Shown: positions 22,879-31,044 of the stretch, one piece after another
How positions within the stretch are numbered: the stretch's first letter is position 1
Layout: each line of letters begins with the position of its first letter
Assembly: GCF_020532705.1 (NCBI RefSeq)
Contig: NZ_JAJAVD010000001.1
Coordinates: forward strand, 744,001-808,000
Direction of reading: 5' to 3'
Origin: Methylobacillus caricis
GTDB taxonomy: Bacteria > Pseudomonadota > Gammaproteobacteria > Burkholderiales > Methylophilaceae
DNA: 64,000 nucleotides
Translations under genes and position numbers: made by a program
The notes under the pieces: model-generated
The model's database searches: none
Seen by the model: the letters and a program-made list of their open reading frames with translations, nothing else
Told to the model about the DNA's origin: nothing

Positions 22879-24696
22879 ATGCGGTCAATGATGTCTATGT
22901 TCGACCCCAAGCCGATACTGAAAAACCTGCCTAACCTGCCTGGTGTTTATCGCATGATCAATGCCCAGGATGAGGTGATATATGTGGGCAAGGCACGCGA
23001 CCTCAAGAAGCGGGTGTCCTCCTATTTCCAGAAGAACCTGCCTTCGCCGCGCACGCGCATGATGGTCTCCAACATTGTGCGTATAGAAACCACAGTGACC
23101 CGTTCAGAGGCCGAAGCACTGTTGCTTGAGAACAACCTGATCAAGAGCTTCATGCCGAGGTATAACGTGTTGTTCCGGGATGACAAGTCCTATCCCTACA
23201 TTACCCTGACGGGTGACGAGTTTCCGCGCCTGGCCTTTCATCGTGGAGCGCAGCGCAAGGGCAACAGCTATTTTGGGCCATTCCCCAATGCGGTGGCGGT
23301 GCGTGAAAGCATACAGTTATTGCAGAAGGTCTTCCGCCTGCGTACTTGCGAGAATACGGTCTTTGCCAATCGTTCCCGTCCCTGCCTGTTGCACCAGATC
23401 GAACGCTGCACGGCACCCTGTGTTGGCTTTATCACGGAAGAGGATTATCGGCGTGATGTCATGCATGCGAGCCTGTTCCTGCAAGGCAAGGAACAGCAGG
23501 TCATGGATGAGCTGGGTATGAAAATGGGTGAGGCAGCAGAAAAGCAGGAATACGAGCAGGCGGCTGTTTACCGCGATCGCATCCAGAGCTTGCGCCAGGT
23601 ACAAGCCCGGCAATTCGTCAATGATTTCAATGTGTCAGATGCTGACGTGATTGCCTGTGCAGAATTGCAGGGCCATTGGTGTGTCAACCTGGTGATGATA
23701 CGAGGCGGCCATCACCTGGGGGATAAGAGCTTTTTCCCAAAGAATGCCGACGGGGCCGATATGGAAACGATGGTGGAGGCTTTTCTTGAGCAGCATTACA
23801 TGGCAAGTGCCATTCCACCGCTTTTGATTATTGGGGTGGCGATTGAGACCGAGGCCCTGGAGGAAGTGTTCAGCGAACAGGCAGGCAGAAAGGTCCGCAT
23901 CAATACCAATCCCATAGGGGATAAGCGGGTCTGGCTGAAAATGGCCCAGACCAATGCCGACCTTGCCCTGCAGCAACGCTCTGCGCAGCAGGCCAATCAG
24001 CAGGCGCGGCTGGTTTCCCTGCGTGAAGCCTTGATGCTTGCGGATACTACTGAGCGCATAGAATGTTTTGATATCAGCCATACCATGGGCGAGGCAACCG
24101 TGGCTTCCTGTGTGGTGTTTGATAAGGGTAATATGCAGAACTCCGAGTATCGCCGTTACAATATCACCGGCATTACCCCCGGGGATGACTATGCTGCGAT
24201 GCGGGATGTCCTGACCAGGCGCTACAAGAAAGTGGCGGCGGGAGAAGGCAAGCGGCCAGACCTGGTTTTTATCGATGGCGGTAAAGGCCAGCTTGGCGTG
24301 GCAGTGGAAGTGATGCATGAAGTTGGTTTGCCAGATATCCAGCTGGTAGGCATTGCCAAAGGCGAGGAACGTAAAGCGGGATTGGAGCAGATGTTCTTTC
24401 CCGAACGGGAAACCCCGATCGGTTTGCCCAAGGATCATCCCGGATTGCATTTGTTGCAGCAGATCCGCGATGAGGCACACCGCTTTGCCATTACCGGCCA
24501 TCGTGCCAAGCGAGGCAAGGCGCGCATGCATTCCAGCCTGGAAGATATCAGTGGTATAGGTGCCAAGCGCCGCAAAAGCCTGCTGGTGCGTTTTGGTGGG
24601 CTTGATGGCGTCAAGAATGCCAGTATTGATGAAATTGCCCAGGTTGATGGCATCAGCCTGGCATTGGCACAGAAAATTTACGAGGAGTTGCACTGA
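22879..24696 (+). CDS. uvrC: Excinuclease ABC subunit C
   Basis: 605 residues. UvrC makes both incisions in nucleotide excision repair. The GIY-YIG nuclease is at the start ([20 protein letters not shown]), the Cys-bearing [17 protein letters not shown] segment follows, then the UVR motif (about 200-235), the RNase H-like endonuclease with [20 protein letters not shown] and [10 protein letters not shown], and C-terminal helix-hairpin-helix motifs. Four in-frame ATG codons lie within 19 bases (22879, 22888, 22891, 22897), so the exact start is open. Its stop overlaps pgsA (TGATG), the usual uvrC-pgsA pair. Confidence 0.95.
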   Translation: MRSMMSMFDPKPILKNLPNLPGVYRMINAQDEVIYVGKARDLKKRVSSYFQKNLPSPRTRMMVSNIVRIETTVTRSEAEALLLENNLIKSFMPRYNVLFRDDKSYPYITLTGDEFPRLAFHRGAQRKGNSYFGPFPNAVAVRESIQLLQKVFRLRTCENTVFANRSRPCLLHQIERCTAPCVGFITEEDYRRDVMHASLFLQGKEQQVMDELGMKMGEAAEKQEYEQAAVYRDRIQSLRQVQARQFVNDFNVSDADVIACAELQGHWCVNLVMIRGGHHLGDKSFFPKNADGADMETMVEAFLEQHYMASAIPPLLIIGVAIETEALEEVFSEQAGRKVRINTNPIGDKRVWLKMAQTNADLALQQRSAQQANQQARLVSLREALMLADTTERIECFDISHTMGEATVASCVVFDKGNMQNSEYRRYNITGITPGDDYAAMRDVLTRRYKKVAAGEGKRPDLVFIDGGKGQLGVAVEVMHEVGLPDIQLVGIAKGEERKAGLEQMFFPERETPIGLPKDHPGLHLLQQIRDEAHRFAITGHRAKRGKARMHSSLEDISGIGAKRRKSLLVRFGGLDGVKNASIDEIAQVDGISLALAQKIYEELH

Positions 24697-25262
24697 TGTT
24701 CTGGAATGTTCCCAATACGCTCACCGTGATGCGTATCTTATCTATCCCGGTGTTTGTCGGGATATTCTACTTTCCGGAAAGCACCTTGCCCCTGCATGAC
24801 AAGAATGTGCTGGCGACTTTCATTTTCGCCTTTGCGGCGATTACCGACTGGTTTGACGGCTACCTGGCACGTGTGCTGAACCAGACTTCTGCATTCGGTG
24901 CCTTTCTTGATCCCGTGGCTGACAAGTTGATGGTGGCGGCGGCATTGATCCTGTTGATTGAACTGGATCGTGTCGGTGCCGTTGTCGCCCTCATCATCAT
25001 CGGTCGCGAGATTGCCATTAGCGCATTGCGTGAGTGGATGGCCGGTGTCGGGGAAAAGGGCAGCGTTGCCGTCGCCTATATCGGCAAGATCAAGACGGCT
25101 GCACAGATGGCTGCCATTCTCTTTCTGCTGTATAACGATCCGCTTGGCCCCATGGATGTAAGATTTTTGGGGGATGTGTTAATTTATATCGCGGCATTTT
25201 TGACATTGCTGTCAATGGCTTATTATCTCAAGGCTGCATGGCCGCGCATGAAAGCCGGTTGA
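24696..25262 (+). CDS. pgsA: CDP-diacylglycerol-glycerol-3-phosphate 3-phosphatidyltransferase
   Basis: 188 residues, four to five membrane segments. The CDP-alcohol phosphotransferase motif D-G-x2-A-R-x8-G-x3-D-x3-D is present as DWFDGYLARVLNQTSAFGAF followed by LDPVADKLM. The enzyme makes phosphatidylglycerol phosphate, the first committed step to PG and cardiolipin, in the inner membrane. Its start is coupled to uvrC. A tRNA promoter begins 16 bp past the stop. Confidence 0.95.
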   Translation: MFWNVPNTLTVMRILSIPVFVGIFYFPESTLPLHDKNVLATFIFAFAAITDWFDGYLARVLNQTSAFGAFLDPVADKLMVAAALILLIELDRVGAVVALIIIGREIAISALREWMAGVGEKGSVAVAYIGKIKTAAQMAAILFLLYNDPLGPMDVRFLGDVLIYIAAFLTLLSMAYYLKAAWPRMKAG

Positions 25263-25278
25263 GGCGCCTGAATTAGGC

Positions 25279-25306
25279 TTGACACGGGTCTGAAAATCCT
25301 TAAAAT
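25279..25306 (+). promoter_or_regulatory. Sigma-70 promoter of the tRNA cluster
   Basis: TTGACA at 25279-25284, a 16-base spacer and TAAAAT at 25301-25306. The first tRNA starts at 25323, giving a short 5' leader. Confidence 0.8.
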
Positions 25307-25322
25307 GGCGCCTTCTTTCGAT

Positions 25323-25398
25323 GCGGGAATAGCTCAGTTGGTAGAGCGCAACCTTGCCAAGGTTGAGGTCGCGAGTTCGAGACTCGTTTCCCGCTCCA
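25323..25398 (+). tRNA. tRNA-Gly (GCC), copy 1
   Basis: 76 nt including an encoded CCA. Acceptor arms GCGGGAA / TTCCCGC, a T-arm with GTTCGAG and the anticodon loop CTTGCCAAG give a complete cloverleaf with anticodon GCC. An identical copy lies at 25572. Confidence 0.97.
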
Positions 25399-25403
25399 GA
25401 TTT

Positions 25404-25439
25404 AAAAAAGGAAAGCATAGCTAAGGCTTTCCTTTTTTT
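25404..25439 (+). terminator. Terminator-like hairpin between tRNA-Gly copy 1 and tRNA-Cys
   Basis: Arms aaaaaaggaaagc and gctttcctttttt around a nine-base loop, with a T-rich 3' end. Its position inside the cluster suggests partial termination or processing before tRNA-Cys. Confidence 0.75.
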
Positions 25440-25471
25440 ATCAGGCACATACGTGGTCTGATATTGGTTAT

Positions 25472-25545
25472 GGCGCGATAGCAAAGCGGTTATGCCGCGG
25501 CCTGCAAAGCCGTTTAGGCCGGTTCGACTCCGGCTCGCGCCTCCA
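25472..25545 (+). tRNA. tRNA-Cys (GCA)
   Basis: 74 nt with encoded CCA. Acceptor arms GGCGCGA / TCGCGCC, anticodon loop CCTGCAAAG with GCA, and T-loop GTTCGACTC. It lies between two identical tRNA-Gly genes. Confidence 0.96.
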
Positions 25546-25571
25546 GGTAAAATGGTTTGCTGTAAAGCAGT

Positions 25572-25647
25572 GCGGGAATAGCTCAGTTGGTAGAGCGCAA
25601 CCTTGCCAAGGTTGAGGTCGCGAGTTCGAGACTCGTTTCCCGCTCCA
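25572..25647 (+). tRNA. tRNA-Gly (GCC), copy 2
   Basis: Identical over 76 nt to the copy at 25323, and the match extends into the downstream bases (gatttaaaaa), which points to a tandem duplication around tRNA-Cys. Confidence 0.97.
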
Positions 25648-25652
25648 GATTT

Positions 25653-25685
25653 AAAAAGGGAAAGCATCATTGCTTTCCCTTTTTT
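25653..25685 (+). terminator. Intrinsic terminator of the tRNA cluster
   Basis: Arms aaaaagggaaagc / gctttcccttttt around a six-base loop, ending in a T run. It resembles the hairpin after tRNA-Gly copy 1, with the G-C pair change matched on both arms. Confidence 0.85.
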
Positions 25686-25794
25686 GTTGCCTGTCCTCAT
25701 GCGATTGCCTGCATTGGCCCACCTGTTTTTTTGATTTCCCGCTTTAGGCAAAGTCTTTCATAATGGTGTGTCTTCAAGTCATAAAGGAATTGGA

Positions 25795-26340
25795 ATGTCC
25801 TACTCCTTCAAGCTGATTGATACGCCTGTGGGCCAGTTAAAGCTGGTCGCTGGTACATCAGGCTTGGCAGGCGTCCTGTGGGTGCCTGACAAGGCAGGCA
25901 GGGTTAGGTTGGATCCCCTCAGGGAGGATAGGGACAATCCTGTATTGATTGACGCCCAGGGGCAGTTGCAAGCCTACTTCGCAGGTAAGCGCACCGGTTT
26001 TGAGTTGAGCCTGGAGTTTAATGGCACCCCTTTCCAGAAAATGGTCTGGCATGCCTTACTCACCATTCCTTACGGTGAAACGCGGACGTATCGGGATATT
26101 GCAATCCAGATTGGTCATCCTGCCGCAATGCGTGCAGTAGGGGCTGCGAACGGGCGTAACCCTATCTCCATCATAGCGCCATGCCATCGCGTGATTGGCG
26201 CTTCTGGAGCCTTAACTGGTTTTGCCGGCGGATTGCAGGTCAAGCAGCAGTTATTGTCGCTGGAGGGATGGCGGTCTGGTTTGAAGCATTTGCCAAATCC
26301 TGAACCCGACCGGTTCCAGCCCGCTTTATTCAGTGATTGA
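25795..26340 (+). CDS. ogt: Methylated-DNA-protein cysteine S-methyltransferase
   Basis: 181 residues from the ATG at 25795 (aaaggaattgg upstream); an earlier frame opening has no ribosome site. The C-terminal domain has the acceptor motif IIAPCHRVIG, with the suicide Cys, plus the DNA-binding segment YGETRTYRDIA and AVGAANGRNPI. It transfers O6-methylguanine adducts to itself. There is no AraC-like N-terminal Ada domain, so it is the Ogt type. Its last 15 bp overlap the convergent GGDEF-EAL gene. Confidence 0.94.
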   Translation: MSYSFKLIDTPVGQLKLVAGTSGLAGVLWVPDKAGRVRLDPLREDRDNPVLIDAQGQLQAYFAGKRTGFELSLEFNGTPFQKMVWHALLTIPYGETRTYRDIAIQIGHPAAMRAVGAANGRNPISIIAPCHRVIGASGALTGFAGGLQVKQQLLSLEGWRSGLKHLPNPEPDRFQPALFSD

Positions 26341-28296
26341 CAGGCGATGCTCAATCCATTGCCGTGTTGCGGCTTCCGGGATCGGTGTTGAGTATATATA
26401 GCCTTGCACCATAGTCCCGCCAATTTCCCTGATGACCGCCATTTCCTCCGGGGTTTCGACACCTTCAATGATGCAATCCAGCTCCATGTCCCGACTGAGC
26501 GCCAGCAGGGATTTGACAATCTTGAGGCTGGCCGGATTTCTCTCAATGTTGGTGACAAAGCTGCGGTCTATCTTGATCTTGCTCAGGGATAAGGCATGCA
26601 GTTGGCTGAGGCTTGAGTAGCCTGTGCCGAAGTCATCCAGCGTAATACCGCAGCCTAGCTGCCTGATCTGGTCTGTGGCCCATCTTACTTGCTCTATATC
26701 GTGCATTACGGCAGTCTCGGTAATTTCCAGATCCAGGCGGCGAGAATCAAAGCCGGCCTGGGCTATGATTTTTACGATGCGCTGTACGATGTCGGGCGAG
26801 CTGAGATCATGCGTCGATAGGTTAAAGGATAAGCGGATATGGTCAGGCCATTTTGCAGCAGCAGCGAGTGCTTTTGCCAGCAGTATGCGGGTTTGCTGGT
26901 TGATGATGCCGGTGCGTTCTGCCACCGGAATGAACTGTGCAGGAGATACTGATCCGAGTACTGGACTTTTCCAGCGTGCGAGGGCTTCAAAAGCCACGAT
27001 CTGTTGAGTTTTGATATTGATGATAGGCTGAAAATACACCTCCAGCTCCTGATCAAAATCTGCTTTTCGCAATGCCTGTTCAATCTTGGCATCAAGATGG
27101 ATCTTGTTGCTATGACTGGTGGAAAACACGCTGACCATGCTGCGGTTGGTACGTTTTCCGTGATAAAGCGCATAGTCGGCATGCTCAAACAAATCGGTGG
27201 CATTGGCAGCCATGTCGGGGTAGGTGACCAAGCCCATGGAAGCTGCAATCTGGATAGTGGTGTCTCCAATCAGGAAGGGCTGGCGCAAAGCCTCGCACAG
27301 GATGGTACCGAAGGCCAATAATTGCTTGTCATCCCTTGCATGCATGATAATCAGCGCAAACTCGTCGCCTCCAAGCCGTGCCAGGTGCGTATCTTCATCG
27401 CACAAGTTCTGCAGGCGCTGGCCTGCCGCAAACAGTAATTTATCCCCCACGCTATGGCCATAGAGGTCATTAACCGGCTTGAAGCCATCCAGATCCAGTA
27501 TCCCTACGGCAAAACGACTGCCTTCATTTTGTGCCTTCTGGCAGCATGCATGGAGTTGGGTAAAGAATTTACGCCGATTGGGCAGCATGGTCAGGCTATC
27601 AATATTGGCCAGACGCAGGTTTTCGTTACTGAGCGTCTCGGCATGCACCTGAGCGTCTACAAGCCGTGTGAAGTCGCGATAATAGACATGCAGGATCATC
27701 AGCATAATGGATGAGACCAGCCCGACATTCAGCGCGGTTGCAATAAATGTTGGTTTTCCGGTGGACGCAAAGAAGATGACGAAACTGATATTCACAACGG
27801 CCGCCGTGGTGAGTGCCGCGGGCCGCAGGTGCATCAGGCAGAAAATACAGCCAATGACGGTGATTCCCATATAGAAGGCAACATGGGATTGGGCATAAGC
27901 ATCGCCGTAAGGAAACAGCATGATGGCCCAGATGGTAAAACTCAGTGATATAGGGCCTGCAATCAGGTTGGTGCGATTAAGTGCCCGCCTGGTGGATTCA
28001 ATACTGGGTTCAATATTGCGGGTGCGTAACCAGAACGAAAAGCGTATGGCGCAAACCACTGTCAGGGCGATTGGGTAATCCAGGGTAAGCCAGCGAGGAG
28101 CACTGGATATGTGTGTGGCACTTAATATCCAGCTGTTGATCAACAAGATGACATACATCAATGGCAGTTGTTTGGAGAAGGCTTTATATTGCGCCTTGAG
28201 TAGCTGGGGCTTGTCCGTTTCAATGGAAAAGCTCCGGCGCAGGTTATTCAAGAATTCCGCATTCCATGCCATTCTGATCCCCATCAATACTCGCAT
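26326..28296 (-). CDS. Membrane-bound GGDEF-EAL cyclic-di-GMP enzyme
   Basis: 656 residues. Residues about 45-205 hold five to seven membrane segments of unassigned sensory type. The GGDEF domain (about 225-390) has an intact signature at 309-313 (ARLGGDEFALI), but no RxxD inhibitory site is visible five residues before it. The EAL domain (about 405-650) has EAL at 437-439, LEITETAVM and TLDDFGTGYSSL, so the catalytic residues of a phosphodiesterase are present. The protein may make or break c-di-GMP; the balance cannot be read from sequence. Single gene, 3' end overlapping ogt. Confidence 0.92.
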   Translation of the reverse strand: MRVLMGIRMAWNAEFLNNLRRSFSIETDKPQLLKAQYKAFSKQLPLMYVILLINSWILSATHISSAPRWLTLDYPIALTVVCAIRFSFWLRTRNIEPSIESTRRALNRTNLIAGPISLSFTIWAIMLFPYGDAYAQSHVAFYMGITVIGCIFCLMHLRPAALTTAAVVNISFVIFFASTGKPTFIATALNVGLVSSIMLMILHVYYRDFTRLVDAQVHAETLSNENLRLANIDSLTMLPNRRKFFTQLHACCQKAQNEGSRFAVGILDLDGFKPVNDLYGHSVGDKLLFAAGQRLQNLCDEDTHLARLGGDEFALIIMHARDDKQLLAFGTILCEALRQPFLIGDTTIQIAASMGLVTYPDMAANATDLFEHADYALYHGKRTNRSMVSVFSTSHSNKIHLDAKIEQALRKADFDQELEVYFQPIINIKTQQIVAFEALARWKSPVLGSVSPAQFIPVAERTGIINQQTRILLAKALAAAAKWPDHIRLSFNLSTHDLSSPDIVQRIVKIIAQAGFDSRRLDLEITETAVMHDIEQVRWATDQIRQLGCGITLDDFGTGYSSLSQLHALSLSKIKIDRSFVTNIERNPASLKIVKSLLALSRDMELDCIIEGVETPEEMAVIREIGGTMVQGYIYSTPIPEAATRQWIEHRLSITE

Positions 28297-28531
28297 TTAT
28301 GATTTTTATTTATTTGCAGCGTTATTATTTAAGGACATTATTGACTAATAACGCATGAACAGTAAATGGTTTATATGATGTAGCAACTGAATAGCTTGAA
28401 TAGCTAGTTGGCGTGGAAAAGCCTGGTATTTATAGCGCTGGAAACCGGAGGCTGGAGAAAGTGATTCCTGCACTATTCATGGGAGTTCGGGGAATTGTGA
28501 GCTGGCCAAGGAGAAATGGCAAGGATAGGTG

Positions 28532-28765
28532 TTATGTCGCAGATAATGGCTTGATCACGATGTGCGGCAATCTCATGATCTTGTCTATTGCCAGCCTGGC
28601 AAGTGCCCATGCACGTTCTTCACGCATGAGGGCTTTTTCATGCTCGGTATAGGGCAGAAACTGGCCGCCAAAAGTCAGGGAATGCCGCACAGAGGCATTC
28701 TCGTTCATATAAGCTCTGACTACATCTTTCACACGGTCTTCGCGGCTCAGGTATAACGAGGGCAT
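28532..28765 (-). CDS. Hypothetical small protein
   Basis: 77 residues from the ATG at 28765, chosen because AGGAAGG lies seven bases before it; an ATG six bases earlier sits too close to that site. The protein is charged with an EHEKALMREERAWALARLAI helix in the middle. No membrane segment, no signal peptide, no family recognised. It is isolated between two non-coding stretches. Confidence 0.55.
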   Translation of the reverse strand: MPSLYLSREDRVKDVVRAYMNENASVRHSLTFGGQFLPYTEHEKALMREERAWALARLAIDKIMRLPHIVIKPLSAT

Positions 28766-28877
28766 TACCATTCCTTCCTATCTATATTGCCAAGCATCCC
28801 TATTTATCTTACATGGCCTTGCTCAGCCCGCGCTAGGACTTTTGTCATACTTTACCGTGCAGAGAACTGGATATGAC

Positions 28878-28901
28878 GGAAGCGGTGAGATTCGAACCCA
28901 C
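28878..28901 (-). pseudogene. tRNA 3'-end remnant (T-arm plus acceptor half)
   Basis: On the minus strand GTGGG-TTCGAAT-CTCAC forms a perfect tRNA T-arm (with one G-U pair) joined directly to a 7-base acceptor half CGCTTCC, then G and TCA instead of CCA. The complementary 5' acceptor GGAAGCG is absent from the next 110 bases, so no intact tRNA can be folded. Most like the 3' end of a tRNA-Ser. Confidence 0.5.
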
Positions 28902-29022
28902 GATCCCTGACAAATTGTCGGTCAATTCTGACATGACAGTCAGAGAGGCCCTGCTGTTAGCGATCTGTATTGGCGATTATTATTTTATCGATTGTATTGA
29001 CGATAGATAATAGGAGGTCTTC

Positions 29023-29349
29023 ATGCAATTGATCAATCGGATTCTGCTATTGCTAGTTCTTATCCTTCCAGTACCGGTCTGGGCGGAAGACACTGAGTCC
29101 TTGATGAATTATGCAGATGACTCGGCGACCACTGGCAAGGTGAAGGCAGCTTTGGCTAAGGATACGACGCTGAGCGCGCTGGATATCAAGGTGAAGTCGG
29201 ATGATCTGGGAGCAGTGCATCTGAGCGGTACTGCCAGATCGCAGGCTGAAGTCAGCCAGGCAGGGATAGTGGCAAAAAGCGTAAGTGGGGTGGTTTCCGT
29301 ACAAAATGATATCGTGGTTGATGTATCGGATTCGGTTAAAACCAGGTGA
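29023..29349 (+). CDS. Periplasmic BON-domain protein
   Basis: 108 residues with a signal peptide (LLLLVLILPVPVWAEDTE) and a single BON domain: DDSATTGKVKAALAKDTTLS, then IKVKSDDLGAVHLSGTARSQ and a final VVSVQNDIVV strand. BON domains bind phospholipid and occur in OsmY and related envelope-stress proteins. A strong taggagg ribosome site lies ten bases upstream. A candidate small RNA begins 57 bp after its stop. Confidence 0.87.
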   Translation: MQLINRILLLLVLILPVPVWAEDTESLMNYADDSATTGKVKAALAKDTTLSALDIKVKSDDLGAVHLSGTARSQAEVSQAGIVAKSVSGVVSVQNDIVVDVSDSVKTR

Positions 29350-29394
29350 TATTCCTTACCTTTAAAGCGGTGCTGGTACAGGCTCCGGGTGGGA

Positions 29395-29400
29395 TATAAT
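29395..29400 (+). promoter_or_regulatory. -10 element of the candidate small RNA
   Basis: Perfect TATAAT placed seven bases before the predicted RNA 5' end at 29407. The -35 is weak (CTGGTA region), as often seen with regulated promoters. Confidence 0.55.
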
Positions 29401-29406
29401 GAAGTC

Positions 29407-29548
29407 GTTAGTGCAGTGAATAAGGTAGTAAGCCTGCTTGCAGGCCGATGAGCCGTCATTGACCCAGTGTGACTCTGCCGATATGGATTGGGCGCACTAA
29501 CACCTTATAAAAAAACAGGCCATGCAAAATGCATGGCCTGTTTTGTTT
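29407..29548 (+). ncRNA. Candidate small RNA, about 140 nt
   Basis: No open frame is present. A TATAAT sits just upstream, the predicted 5' end GTTAGTGC (29407-29414) pairs perfectly with GCACTAAC (29494-29501) to close an 88-95 nt domain, an internal hairpin GCCTG-CTTG-CAGGC lies at 29432-29445, and a strong intrinsic terminator follows at 29512-29544. I could not match it to 6S, SRP, tmRNA, RNase P or a known riboswitch class. Confidence 0.55.
29512..29546. terminator. Bidirectional intrinsic terminator
   Basis: Fifteen-base perfect arms (AAAACAGGCCATGCA / TGCATGGCCTGTTTT) around AAA. It can end the small RNA on the plus strand and the RND efflux operon on the minus strand, whose last stop is at 29559. 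Confidence 0.9.
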
Positions 29549-29558
29549 TGGCTGTTGC

Positions 29559-31034
29559 CTATTGCTGCAGGGCGACCGGTGTTCCTGCTCCAACGGGCTG
29601 TTGCCAGCTGCCGCCCAGGGCACGAATCAGGTTGACCGTGGCGCGCGCACGTTCTCCATCCAGTTGCAGGGTCACGCGTTTTTGAAGAAGCAAAGTGCGG
29701 TCTGCATCTATCACTTCCAGGTAACTCACCAAGCCCTCGCGGTAACGGCTTTGGGCAAGGTTGCTGGCCCGTAATGAAGATGTGACGGCGCTATCCTGCA
29801 CTTCGGATTGGTTATCCAGGATGCGCAGGCTGGCAAGATTGTCCTCGACCTCGCCGAACGCATTGAGCACGGTCTGGCGGTATCTGGCCACATCTTCTTC
29901 ATAGGCTGCCCGTGCGCGTTCCAGGCCGGCTTCACGGCGGCCGCCGTCAAAGATGGGCATGGAGAGCATGGTGCCGATCAAGGGGCCGAGCAGGAATGTG
30001 CGGTTGGACCACTCGAACAGGCTGCCCAGTTCGGAGGATTCATAGCCAAGCGCGCCGGTGATGTTGAGGCGCGGAAAGTAAGCTGCCTTGGCTACGCCAA
30101 TGCGTGCGTTGGCCGCAGCCATGGCACGTTCGGCTGCCGCAATGTCCGGCCTGCGTTCCAGCAGGGATGACGGCAATCCAGGCGCCACGCTGATGCTGAT
30201 ACGCTGCAGCGGGTTGGCCGCCAGGCTGAATTCCGAGGGTGATTTGCCCAGCAGGATAGCCAGTGCATGTTCAGCCATGGCACGACGGCGGGACACGCCC
30301 AGTTCCTCAGACTGCGCGGCCGCCAGCTCGGTCTTGGCGCGGGCCAGTTCCAGTTCGCTAATGTCGCCTGCATCATAGCGGTGCTGCGTCAATTGCACAG
30401 TCTGCTCGCGCAGCTTTACCGTGTTCTGGTAGATCTCCCGCTCGGCATCCAGTTCGCGGATCGTGAAGTATTGCTGTGCCACGTCGGCCTGCAATGAGAG
30501 CTGCACCGAGCGCAGCAGCGCGGCGCTCTGCTCGGCATCAGCCTGGGCAGCGTTCACCAACGAGGAGACACGGCCGAACAGGTCAGCCTCATAGGCTACC
30601 TGGGCCTGGGCGCGCCACAGGGTTTGTTCGCTGCCGTTCTCGGTGCGCTGGGCATCCGGCGATACACGCTGGTGGCCAGGGCTTATTCCGCCGCTGATCT
30701 GCGGATAGCGTGCGGAACGCTCATCCTTGAACAACGCACGTGATTGCGCAAGCCTTGCTGCCGCAGCCTGCAGGTTCTGGTTGGCGGTTAGCGCCTGGTC
30801 CTCCAGGTTGTCCAATGTGGCATCGTTGAATACCTGCCACCATTGGCCGCGGTGGTCTGTTTCGGCCGGTTCTGCCGTTTTCCACTGGCTGGCCTGCTCG
30901 CCGGCCTGGGGGGCGCTGGCCTCCTTGAATTGCGTGGGCACTGCCACGCTGGGTTTATCATATACCGGCGCTACCGAGCACGCTGCCAGCAGTAGCGTAG
31001 CGGTGAGCAGGGACAATGTCTTGATTGGTTTCAT
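29559..31034 (-). CDS. RND efflux outer-membrane factor (OprM/NodT type lipoprotein)
   Basis: 491 residues. The lipobox LLLAACSVAP near residue 19 anchors it to the outer membrane. Two outer-membrane efflux protein repeats follow, with the expected long helices (LAQSRALFKDERSARYPQIS; ELARAKTELAAAQSEE) and LLERRPDIAAAERAMAAANA, which is a signature of the NodT/OprM group. It is the TolC-like exit duct for the RND pump encoded 10 bp upstream. Last gene of a four-gene operon. Confidence 0.95.
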   Translation of the reverse strand: MKPIKTLSLLTATLLLAACSVAPVYDKPSVAVPTQFKEASAPQAGEQASQWKTAEPAETDHRGQWWQVFNDATLDNLEDQALTANQNLQAAAARLAQSRALFKDERSARYPQISGGISPGHQRVSPDAQRTENGSEQTLWRAQAQVAYEADLFGRVSSLVNAAQADAEQSAALLRSVQLSLQADVAQQYFTIRELDAEREIYQNTVKLREQTVQLTQHRYDAGDISELELARAKTELAAAQSEELGVSRRRAMAEHALAILLGKSPSEFSLAANPLQRISISVAPGLPSSLLERRPDIAAAERAMAAANARIGVAKAAYFPRLNITGALGYESSELGSLFEWSNRTFLLGPLIGTMLSMPIFDGGRREAGLERARAAYEEDVARYRQTVLNAFGEVEDNLASLRILDNQSEVQDSAVTSSLRASNLAQSRYREGLVSYLEVIDADRTLLLQKRVTLQLDGERARATVNLIRALGGSWQQPVGAGTPVALQQ

Positions 31035-31044
31035 GATGTTATTC

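Noticed and set aside
25212-25751. Minus-strand open frame with an internal repeat of about 25 residues
   Set aside because: The repeat is the antisense reading of the two identical tRNA-Gly genes. This is a common false gene and was left out.
29407-29548. 6S RNA identity for the candidate small RNA
   Set aside because: It is shorter than 6S and lacks the long rod with a central bubble. Kept only as an unassigned RNA.
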